Source of the DNA: Lentinula raphanica
Taxonomy: Eukaryota > Basidiomycota > Agaricomycetes > Agaricales > Omphalotaceae
Direction: 5' to 3'
Length of the DNA stretch: 64,000 nucleotides
Assembly (NCBI GenBank): GCA_027919835.1
Contig: JANVFP010000011.1
Coordinates: forward strand, 496,001 to 560,000
The stretch's first letter is position 1. Every line of letters starts with the position of its first letter. This document shows, one piece after another, positions 55,020 through 64,000 of the stretch. The notes under the pieces were generated by a model. It ran no database searches, was not told the DNA's origin, and was given only the letters and a program-made list of their open reading frames with translations. The position numbers and the translations under genes were made by a program.

Positions 55020-56120
55020 AACATATCATAGAGCGCAGTCGGAAGTAGGCGAAGGTTGAATCGGCACTGAGCAGAGTCCAACGATCTACCGAAAGTCGCC
55101 TTGATCAATCTAGACCCAACTCGGTGTGCGTATAAGGTACCAACGAGATACAGACGAGAGCTGCTGACCCGTGCAGAAACTGGACTGCGCACAAGATAAC
55201 AAGTGCAGCCGGGTACAGGCACGACGAAGATGGTTTGAGGAGATCGGTAGGACATATAGGCTCGTAGAGGTAGAATGAGCTGGGTGTGAGACTACAGGTA
55301 CGAAGATTTTGAAATTTTTTGTCGTCTGTGTTCCTCCATCGCATGATGCAGGACAAACCGCAACAGACTGGAGTACGTGATCGATGTGCCAAGTACACGG
55401 ATGTGTGCTACGTCCAATGGTCATTGCGTCGCTGGGTTGTAGCAGAGAAGCAGAAGGGCTAGCCCACAGTGAACATGCAACAGAGCAGGAATTTTGCTGA
55501 TAGTAGAGAAAGATGCTGTGGGATGACCAAGAACCTGTGGACGTATAGATGGAAGGTGTTATCGGTTTGAAGGCTCCAACCGCAGCAGACTGGAGGACGT
55601 GATCGTTGTACCGAGTACGCAGCCATGTGCTGCATGCAATGATCATAGTGGATCCGGCCCATAGCAGAAAAGCTGAGGGGCTACCGATACGAACATCAGA
55701 GCGAGCATGGAATAGAGCACAACTTTCAGTCGTAGTAGAGAAAGTGGCCATTGGATGATGTAGAAGTTGCAGTCAGTTAACGAAGGTAGTGGTCGTTCTT
55801 GGAAGGGTAACTGGAAGGCGTAGCACTAAGAATCCAGGTACGAATATTCTGAAGTGTCTCTTGTTGCATCTGATCATCCGACGCATGATGTTTCACTAAC
55901 CGCAGCAGGTTCCAGAACGCGATCAATGTACAGAGAATGCATCTGTGCGCTACATCCAATGATTGGCGTAGATGGTGGTCATAGCAGGGAATCGGAAGAG
56001 CAAGCGATACGAACAGCAGATGGAGCATGCAGTAGGGCAAGAATTTTGTAAAGGATTAATGTGTCATTGGAGCTCCAGATCAAGAGCCGATGAATACTGT
56101 TGCAGTGGTAGAGTAAAGAA
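55020..56120. repeat. Diverged tandem repeats, about 220-320 bp per unit
   Basis: At least three related units are recognisable by the anchors ACCGCARCAG at about 55355, 55578 and 55898. Each is followed by ACGTGATCG-like and ATGTGYGCTRC-like blocks and ends in GAATTTTG or CAACTTTC. A second shared block, AGGTACGAAGATTTTGAA versus AGGTACGAATATTCTGAA, precedes the first and third anchors. A long minus-strand open frame here (55110-55751) is a by-product of the repeats. Confidence 0.65.
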
Positions 56121-56208
56121 AGTATATGTAAGCAGCAACGGTGGTAGAAGCTTGGAAAGGCACTACGACGCCTCTAACTGAACAGCATTTTATCCGTGCT
56201 CTGACTTT

Positions 56209-57432
56209 TCACTGTTGAGTTTCTGTACGACGGTTGTTAACGGTTCTTGATTCAAAATGAAACTTGTAGGAATTGCACCTATCAACAATAAGATCACCTT
56301 CCGCATCCTGTACGTCAACTTCTGGCCCAGGTACGAATCCCCACCGAAGTAATGTATTATGCTCAATCTGCTGAAAATGACGATGTTCAAACCACAAGTT
56401 CCACGGAAGAGGTGGTTCATTCAAGTTACTCAAAGTGACCGGTTTAGTGATAAACAAACCATCACGGCTTGTAGCTCGGGATGCTGCAACATATGCATAA
56501 TACTGGCCCTTATGTAAATCACACAGCAAAGTAGGCATAGATTTTCCTTGAGCAAATATTGCAGTAGATGCAAATCCTGGCTGGAGCGGAAGCTGCTGTC
56601 TATAAAGAATCACCTGTATCTTCGTGCCACTCTCATCCGTGATAGATGTTGTACACTTCCACATAGTAGGTTCTATAGGAAAATAATGAGGAGGAAGATC
56701 AGATAGTTGAACTTTGGAATCAGGAAATTCTACCAAGGCGGAAGTACAGTATGTTAAACCATTGTCATCTATGCTAGTGTTCAATTTCCGAAGAAAACCA
56801 CAAGCACCATTTGTAATTCCTAGCTCGGTAGATATGTTCATGTGTCGCAAAATTACAGGCATGCCAATATACGCTTGAAAAGATCCAGGAAGCGGTTTGT
56901 CTAATTTGAAAGACGATGTGTCAAGCTGTAATAACTGTTTTTGAACATCAGGTGAAGGAAATACCCGATCACCAACATGATCCTCGGCTGGATGTAAGTG
57001 AGCATAATGATCGTGTGCAACGCAAACTATACGTGAAGGTCCATTTTCTGAAGAACAAATTGCAGATACCTTCCAGTCATTCAATGATTGGCGATATAAA
57101 TTTGTATGAACTAATGCAATTGCATTGTAAGAAGAGGTAGCATTCATCGTTATACCTTGTGAGTAACTCAAGGATTTGATTACACGCGTATTAAAAAGTT
57201 CTACATCATCTGCATTACATTGTCTGGTACGCAAACGGGTCACAGCAGATGCATACGCAGGATCAGATGACATTCTATTTTGTACAGACAGATTAATAAC
57301 AGTGTCGATGGATTTCCATGCCAAACGTCCCAGTCGTTTCATAATGTCATGATCATTGCGAGGAGGATTCTTAGATAATGGAGAATATAATGGAGTTCCA
57401 GCAACAGGAGGGTACTGGAAGAAGTCTCCTGC
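56209..57432 (-). pseudogene. Helitron PIF1 helicase C-half
   Basis: After the second frameshift the helicase resumes at GDFFQYPPVAGTPLY, then LAWKSIDTVINLSVQNRM (motif with the conserved Gln-Asn-Arg), LRTRQCNADD, and ends with KGQYYAYVAASRATSRDGLFI, the C-terminal PIF1/RecD motif. The stop is at 56209. The motifs are intact; only the frame is broken. Confidence 0.85.
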
Positions 57433-60409
57433 AAAATAATATTAACATTTCCAAAGAAAGATTCATGATTTTCCTTACAATAACGTAAAGCAGCATCAAT
57501 TTCTGCTATCAACGCTTGGTCAACAAGCGAAACTTCATCCAACAACAGCAATAACACATCCTTCCATTCATCACGAAGCTGCTGCTGGTTTTTTATTGAC
57601 ACAAGAACACTGTGGTCTTCTGTTGAATCTCCAGGGTTGCGACCACCTTTACCTTTGTTGTTCCTTCTGATCTTTATACCAAGTCCTGAGTGAACAGTTG
57701 TGCCATTAATTAACTTAGCTGCAGAACCAGTAGGTGCCATAAACCTAATGGTATGAGCCAGACCAAAATAAGTCATTAATTCTCTAACAGCATGTACAAC
57801 ATGACTTTTGCCTGTCCCACCAGGACCTGTTAGTAACATCCTCAAAGGAGGTTTATGTTTCCATTCGGACAAGTGGAATACATCTCGGTTAAGAACAGAC
57901 AATGATATGATGTGATAAGCATGCTGTTGTTGTTCATTCAATGTAAATTTTCTAGAAATACTGTCCATCAAAGTTGAAAGAGGTGTCTGCATTGGTACTT
58001 GATGAATATTTGCAAATTGAGAAGGCTGAATATAATAAGGATGTTGTGAAGCATTAGTGCTTGGATACACTGGCTGATAACATGTGTTGATGTCTGTCTG
58101 GCTATGTACATTGGATTTTTGACGACGTTGTGCTATAATTGAAGAAGTTAAAGTTTTGACTTCCTTTTTCCAAGATATGAGTGAGGGTTTAGAGAAATCA
58201 GGTAAAGTAAGACATATCTGATTTGACAGCAATATCTGTTGACATATATCATTAGACAACGGAACAAGCCATTGAGCTGTAGTAAGATTAAGTCTTGCAA
58301 GTACCACATCAGATGATAATGAACTAACATTAACATTTGTGTCATTTGGAACAACATAATCATAATCATCTAAATCAATTTCTCCAAGATTCTCAAGCAT
58401 TTGAGATGTGGACAATGCAGATGCTCTGGTGATAGAGGCTATCTTTTTTAATCGTTCACTATCACGTTCATCTTCACATTCGTGTATTTCCTCCCAATTT
58501 GATACAATATGCTGAGATTCAGAAGATAAAGTAAAAGCATTAAACTTGACATCTACAGATTGGTGTAAAGTTAGTAACGGATTGATGTTAGAGAATGGTT
58601 TAAAATGTGCAAGAACAAACAACTTGTACTGAGATGAATGTCTCCGAGGCACATGTGTTCCAATCATCAAAGGAACATACTCTTTTCCAATATCTCCTTG
58701 TTCAACAAAAGTATGTCTTATAATTTCATGTGTTTCTGACAAAGGATGCAAGTTTTGAAGACAATAACGTGCCAGAACACCATTACGTGTTTCAGAGGTA
58801 TGATGGGTGGTAGATCTTTTTTTACATTGGACTGAAAAGAAACGAATAAAATCGTAGAAATTGATTTCAGATAGCTGTTCTGAACGAAACCAATAATCTT
58901 GAACCTGAGAAGACAGATGGAGTACACCTTTATTGTCAAAAGTAATGTGCATATTTATGTCACTGTCGTCATTAACATTACTGTCACCGGAATCCTTTAT
59001 CTCTTTTACATAATGATGAGTAACCCAATGCATTAAGTTACCAGAAGGCAAAGGTACAGTGGAATGTGATCGAATGTAATCTGACTGACCCCTCAGGTAC
59101 CTCACAGCTTGCTGTGCATGAATTTGCTGTCTCCGTCCTAAGTGAGTCACACAACGATGTATAAGACCTTTAGCATCCAACACAGAAGGAGATAACATAT
59201 CTGTCTTGGAAAATGATGCAACAGCATTGCTCAAAATTGAGAGCAGTTGGTCAGTTTTTAAAGGCATTTTTGTTATATAATCTGAAATGTAAAACATAGC
59301 AGCTTTTCCCGCTCTTCCTGACAAAATACATTTCAAATCATGGTTATGCCTGGTTTGGACAAGAAGAAACGGATTATGTCCATTGACATCAGACTCAAGA
59401 CGTGAAAATATGATTGAATTTGTGTCTTTATCAAAGGAAGAGTTTGGTACAACTTCATGAGGATAACCAAATCTACATTCACTATTTGCTTTTTGTCCTT
59501 TTACACATACAGCCCCACATACATGTCTCTGCAAATGCTCACCCAGCACCTTGTGATCATCATTCATTTCCATTTTCCATCGGAGTAATGATTCACGATA
59601 ATAATTGCCATCTGCGTCCAACAGAGGAGGATGAGGAGGCATCTCAGTACGGGGTTCATGCGTAGGGTTATGATCATACTGTACAACAGGAAGGTGATGA
59701 TGAATCAAATCAGTGAAAAAAGACAAAAACTGTTTTTCGTAACTGTCAATATCACGTAACTTTTGATGTATCTCTGATGGATTGAGTCCCCCATACAGGA
59801 AAATTATAAAATGACCATGAAAACATCCCCTGTCAGTAAGCTCAGGTGTACCATAAAATGCTCTAAGTTTGCCTAATATTCCACCATCAACATTTGAGGA
59901 CCCTGAAGCAAAGTCCCAACCAAATAAGTCTTCAAAAGTCCTCTGAATCATGAAGTCAAAGAAATCTGAAGCTGCAACAGGATCCTGAGCTACACGATAG
60001 GCACGTTGTATGCGTTTTTCTGGTAACTGTGGAAACTGCTGTGAAAGATCAACTGTGTGATCACCAAAAATGCCTGAAAAACAGGACTGTGAACAGCAGA
60101 AGGATTCAGTGTCAAAAATAAATGTCCCATTCCGAAATAACTGAAATAGCTGCGAATATCGTTACGAACTGATATTTTAGCAGACTGAGAACCAGGGACA
60201 TGTGCGGATACAGTATTGACTTCATTCAGCAACTGTAATGCATTACGTTGTTCATCTGTATATGATAATTGGGAATGTTCTTCTCGCATAATGTTCGCCA
60301 ATTCCGACAAAGTCTGTGGAGAAACAGACAACAACGCAGGCGCTACCTCAGAAAAACGAGAAGACTTCACTGTGAAACTTGTAAAAAGATGTGCGGTTCT
60401 TCTCTGAAC
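57433..60409 (-). pseudogene. Helitron HUH nuclease and helicase N-half, two frameshifts
   Basis: Continues the protein after the MITE. A frameshift at 60077-60081 (an A5 run where A6 would restore the frame on plus) separates LFLTLNPSAVHSPVF from GIFGDHTVDL. The nuclease signature HGH is in DRGCFHGHFIIFLYGG (about 59820) and the catalytic tyrosine pair is in FYISDYITK (about 59285). The helicase Walker A is GPGGTGKSHVV (about 57815) and Walker B is LLLLLDEVSLVD (about 57540). The frame breaks again at 57433-57436, an A4 run where A5 would join it to GDFFQYPPV. Confidence 0.85.
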
Positions 60410-60686
60410 ATCAGGAAAAATATTCCCATCTCTAGAGTCCCTAGAGATACCCCCCAATTCCTAGGCTGCTCAGAGATTTTGTAAGCTTTGAAAGATCAAA
60501 AAACATCCTAGAGATCCTGAAAGATCCTGAAAGCATCTGAAAGCACCAGAAAGCACCAGAAAGCACTAGAAAGCACCCAGAGAACTTTTAGAAGCCTCAA
60601 AGAACTCAGATACTCTAGGCTCTCTGAGACTACCTAGGAATTGGGGGTATCTCTGGGGACTCTAGAGATGAGAATATTTTTCCTGA
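60410..60686. mobile_element. MITE of about 277 bp in the Helitron gene
   Basis: The inverted ends of about 55 bp read TCAGGAAAAATATTC.CATCTC, TAGAGTCCC.AGAGATACCCCC and AATTCCTAGG. A 4-bp TGAA stands on both sides (60406-60409 and 60687-60690). The inside contains a tandem AAAGCACCAG/AAAGCATCTG repeat. Removing it restores the reading frame of the Helitron protein (LNLIQRRTAHLF). Confidence 0.85.
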
Positions 60687-62797
60687 TGAATCAAATTCAA
60701 AGCAACAAATATGTAATAATGATGGTATCTGAATTTCCGACCACATTGATCTAACAAATGGGCAGCATGCGATTTCAAAGACACCTTAGGAGATCGTCTA
60801 TCATCTTTGAATCCACCTATACCTAACGGAAATAAGGTAGGAAACATGCCAGGAAATAAGTCTTTGTTATTATATTCCACAATGGGATCAGAACTATAGT
60901 GGATATTTTGTGGTTGATCATCTGAAATCGTATGGTTAGCAAGTTGAAGCAGAGCAGATGCTGTAGCAAACCTTGCAGGAATTCCATCTCCTTCTGGGTC
61001 AACAATACCGGATCGCTCAATCAAAGTATTAGAATCTGTTTCATTCGATAGTAAATCAGCAGGATGCTGATCAAAACCGTCAGTTTCGGATTCATGCAAT
61101 GTTTGAACAGAGCTTTGATGATCATATATAATCCGATCCTCAAAGCCAGGAAGAATACCATGTTCAGGGTATGCAGCAAGTGCATCTTCATTGAACGGAA
61201 TATCAAGATACAACCTGTTATGTTTACGGAGTTCATTGAACAGCAGTCGTATGACGGGAGCTCTGACAATAAACTGAGGTAGTTTTTTCAAGTCAGATGT
61301 ACTTAATTTACGGGGTCCAACAAAAATTACAGAGATCATTTGATTGAGATCTGCGGGGGCCCATGGCAATGAGTTTGCATGAGTAACAACGTCAAGTGGG
61401 TGTGCACATGCATTACCATGAAGCTGAAGAGGGTCTGCAGGAGAACTTGAATTGTACAGCCGCGTAATATGTGCTGTAGTACGGTATAACGCACATGCCA
61501 TCTCCTCTATCCACGTAACATCTTGCAATCCATCCGGCAAATCACCTCTGAACATATGATTGTTCAATGCCAATCTTGGAAGATTGTCTTTGGACAAAGA
61601 ACATTTGCATTCGAAACATAAATATATCTCAAAGTCAGTACATTCAACATCCACCGGCCGGATACCTTCAGGCTGGATCAACAAACCATCTAGTTCAGGT
61701 GCAATATATGTAAATCGTGTCAACGGTGTATGTTTCAAAATGTATGGATCATTACATCGTAATGGTTTCAATGAAGGCGCATCAGCAATACGCATAAACA
61801 TACCTTTACCTTTACGATCTTCAGATCCACAACATACACATATTTCAGATACCACATTTTGTATATTGCGCCGGTAATTCTCAGCACACTTCAACTTAGT
61901 AGACTCAGATACAGGTTGAGGCCATGTTGAACGAGCTATATCAATAGCATTCAAAGTTTGCTCCGCTTTTGCAATACGCGCATTGCGACGACGTTCACGA
62001 AAGCACAACCGGTTGTTCACTGCCTGTGTATGGGATGATATAGATTCAGTCACATAACGCAAGATGTTGTCGGTGATGCACGGAGGATAGCAGCGATGAC
62101 GAAGTATCGCCATTATACAGTGCACGGGGTCTAATAGAGGCGATGTGCCTAAATTAACACTCTCCGCAAGTACCACTTCAATCAGCATACGATCGTCCAT
62201 GATATATAACGCATCGAAATCGCGTTGAAAACATGTACCAAAAACTCGGCTTAGTTTTTGAGACGAAATACGGAAGTTACCTGAAATATAATAAACAATA
62301 CCTGTTGAAGTCCGACGCTCCTGTACTCCCAAGTTCTGACGAAGTTGATTAGAGTCGTTCACATCCACCGTATCAAAAAAATTGACTATATGTCGTAGAT
62401 TGTGTTTAGTATTCAATAAATGGGGCGGGCGCACAATAGGTTCAGTCACCGGATATGAACTCGAAAGAGCACGCTGAACTAAAGGCGTGAACGGTGCCAA
62501 GAAACTTGAAGCGACATCGTTGTAAGATTGAGATAAGTTGACGATCCCCAACCGTATTACGCATGTCTGTAAGATACCATCAATAATTGCGGACTTGTTA
62601 ACATGAGCACTGCGAATTCCAGGTGTAAGCTGATTGAGTGTGAGGAGACTAAGACGTTCACGGTGACGACCGTTCTCAAATGATGACATCCAGGAAGGTG
62701 GACTGCTTGACATTTCAATATACAGCTCAGCGAAGGAAGACATTCTGCGACAAAGACCAAGTGTCAACACGAAGGCGACAAATACGGTGTCAAACAA
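60687..62797 (-). pseudogene. Helitron protein, N-terminal part (DUF6570-like)
   Basis: ATG at 62797 or 62743. The region has a cysteine pair (CVCCGSEDRKG), a second one (LCFECKCSL), then NHMFRGDLPDGL, VTWIEEMACALYRTTAHITRL, LHGNACAHPLDV and an SVIFVGPRKL segment. This is the domain annotated as DUF6570 that precedes the nuclease in many fungal Helitrons. It ends with FPTLFPLGIGGF and HAAHLLDQCGRKFRYHHYYIF, the start of the Helitron-like N domain. The frame runs into the MITE and stops at 60662. Without the MITE it continues directly with QRRTAHLFTSF. Confidence 0.8.
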
Positions 62798-63675
62798 TAA
62801 CTACGCACATTGATTTATATATGTCGAAATAAAACCCGACAACTCGGACGACCGCAGTAAGTCACTCACACAATACCTCGGCGAAATTGACACAAATGCA
62901 GGGAAAAAGAAACGGTGAATAACAACCGGACAGCGTGCAGTGACCTGATTGCAGATGAGATTGTGTTCGCAAATTGGAGACGACGTTCAAGTTCTATACA
63001 TGGAACACAGTCCAGGAATTAATGACGCCGGGTGCGGGTGAATGTTGAAAATGACGGTGTTTGACTCAGTCCAATCAACGATGTGGGAATGTCGAACGAA
63101 TCGGCCCGGGGATTAGTAAGCCAAAAAAAAATTGCGTTTACCGCATACAAGGCCCTACTCTCCGTTTCACTTCGAGTCGGGGATCTCTTTCTCACCAATG
63201 ATTAATGACCTCCAATGACCACCTCTTCTTAATTATCTCCGTCACTGGTCGAGATGAACCATCCTAAGCAGGCATAGCTGAAAACTTTGGCCACACGTTC
63301 AAAAGGAATACCCTTTATCTCGAAAGCTTGAACCTAACCGTTGTGGTCCTTCTCGATGACTAGTATCATGGAACGTCGAACGCCATCAAGTAACGAATCG
63401 ACACCACTCTTCTATTGCTACTGTGTGTCGCGTTCCAAGTCAGAGTCAGACGTTAAATAGTTATCTAGATTTACGCCTCTCCACCACCTCTTGAGACTCG
63501 AACCAGTAACTTCGTGACGGTCTGAATCGCTTGTAGGGGGTTCAAGATAATCTCCATCTAAGTACTCGTTCGTCAAGACAAAATCCGCCAGCGCAATCCC
63601 GAAATCATGAATGTGGTGAAATTCGACTCAAGACGAGTAGGACGGACTCTGGAAATGAAAGGGAAGCAAATAAAC
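62798..63675. other. Non-coding stretch between Helitron and protease-like gene
   Basis: Contains the 5' flank of the Helitron coding region and the 3' flank of the next gene. A GGTTCGAGTCT string on minus at about 63493 resembles a tRNA B-box, but no full tRNA can be folded around it. No other feature seen. Confidence 0.4.
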
Positions 63676-64000
63676 CTAGTTCTGAGCAGGATCGTCAAAG
63701 AACAGGACAGCGTTGGGGAACTCAGTTTTGATGACATCCCAGAGCCATTCCATGGGATTACCATAGATAATTTCAGACAAGTCAGCCGACCCAGCACCAC
63801 CAGTGAGCTGAGCAACAACATCGTTGTCGATGCCAACGATAGCCGCTCCAGAGTCGCCGAAACTCGCGAACAAACCAGAATCATTGTCATACGAGTACAC
63901 GGCGGCCTGAACGGAGTCATGGTGGCCATAAAGGCTATACCGACGCTCGTAGGACTCGAAGCCATTGAGACGACCGATGGTGGTGAGCGTTGAGGGGCCG
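63676..64000 (-). CDS. Trypsin-like protease-fold protein, C-terminal end (runs off the window)
   Basis: The minus-strand frame enters at 64000 and stops at 63676-63678. It contains LFASFGDSGAAIVG, whose GDSG is the catalytic-serine motif of the trypsin fold, followed by VAQLTGGAG and the C-terminal block NPMEWLWDVIKTEFPNAVLFF. This ending is common in an Agaricomycete family of S1-like hypothetical proteins found in many copies. The His and Asp of the triad would be upstream of the window edge. No secretion signal can be judged. One or more introns are likely beyond 64000. Confidence 0.65.
   Translation of the reverse strand, partial: GPSTLTTIGRLNGFESYERRYSLYGHHDSVQAAVYSYDNDSGLFASFGDSGAAIVGIDNDVVAQLTGGAGSADLSEIIYGNPMEWLWDVIKTEFPNAVLFFDDPAQN

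Larger units (their letters stand above)
56209..62797 (-). mobile_element. Decayed Helitron (rolling-circle transposon), coding part
   Basis: One long minus-strand coding region with HUH-nuclease and PIF1-type helicase domains is broken by a MITE (60410-60686) and two one-base frameshifts. The true ends (5'-TC and 3'-CTRR with hairpin) were not located; the tandem repeats at 55020-56120 may lie inside its 3' part. Confidence 0.85.

Noticed and set aside
55110..55751. Minus-strand 213-codon open frame
   Set aside because: It coincides with diverged tandem repeats and has no domain or intron pattern; treated as a by-product of the repeat.
63480..63545. tRNA-like string (GGTTCGAGTCT on minus)
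   Set aside because: Only the T-loop/B-box part fits. I could not find a matching acceptor stem, D arm and anticodon arm at normal spacing, so it is not called as a tRNA or SINE.
1..64000. CRISPR arrays, operons, bacterial ribosome-binding sites
   Set aside because: Introns and gene families are eukaryotic; the short repeats present (for example at 33945-34440) vary in spacing and lack unique spacers.

Overview
The window looks like a piece of an Agaricomycete (mushroom-forming basidiomycete) genome. The evidence is many 50-60 nt introns with GTRNGT donors, CTNAC-type branch sites and YAG acceptors, host genes of fungal type (a CorA/Alr-type Mg2+ transporter, the TORC1 subunit Raptor), and mobile-element families common in these fungi: KDZ (Kyakuja-Dileera-Zisupton), Ty3/gypsy chromoviruses and Helitrons. 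No bacterial features, CRISPR arrays or convincing RNA genes were seen.

Layout. 0-11 kb: a small T5orf172 (GIY-YIG-like) gene on minus, a 12-exon CorA magnesium transporter on plus, a small secreted protein, a long two-exon transposase-like gene (6885-9880), a small coiled-coil gene, and the last exons of raptor on minus (10812-11440). 11.4-34.5 kb: one giant DNA transposon of about 23.06 kb (11441-34503), bounded by a perfect 8-bp target duplication (GATGTGTC) and imperfect 46-bp inverted ends, with inverted subterminal arrays rich in GTTTAAA/TTTAAAC. It carries a complete-looking KDZ transposase (plus), an Spt5-like KOW protein (minus), a Ser/Arg-rich protein of unknown role (plus) and a large Agaricomycete hypothetical gene (minus). 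That hypothetical gene is broken by a young 7.7-kb Ty3/gypsy chromovirus with equal-length, apparently identical LTRs.

34.5-39.6 kb: the rest of raptor (N-terminal caspase-like domain, HEAT region, first WD40 blades). Its coding sequence is cut twice: by the giant KDZ element and by a 343-bp hAT-type MITE with its own 8-bp duplication. 39.6-50.4 kb: gene-poor DNA with a 346-bp MITE, a weak hypothetical gene, an F-box/nucleotidyltransferase-like gene split by a 3.08-kb foldback element with ~1.4-kb arms, a MAP-kinase activation-loop fragment and a Ser/Pro-rich gene. 50.4-55 kb: a TET/JBP-like 2-oxoglutarate oxygenase (plus) and a hypothetical gene with an internal stop (minus). 55-62.8 kb: diverged tandem repeats and a decayed Helitron (HUH nuclease plus PIF1 helicase) with two one-base frameshifts and a MITE insertion. 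The window ends inside a trypsin-like protease-fold gene (minus).

The main story is nesting: gypsy element inside a cargo gene, inside a giant KDZ transposon, inside raptor. Target duplications give exact boundaries and show how each interrupted gene once read. All coordinates come from reading by eye; splice sites are inferred from consensus and frame and may be off by a few bases.
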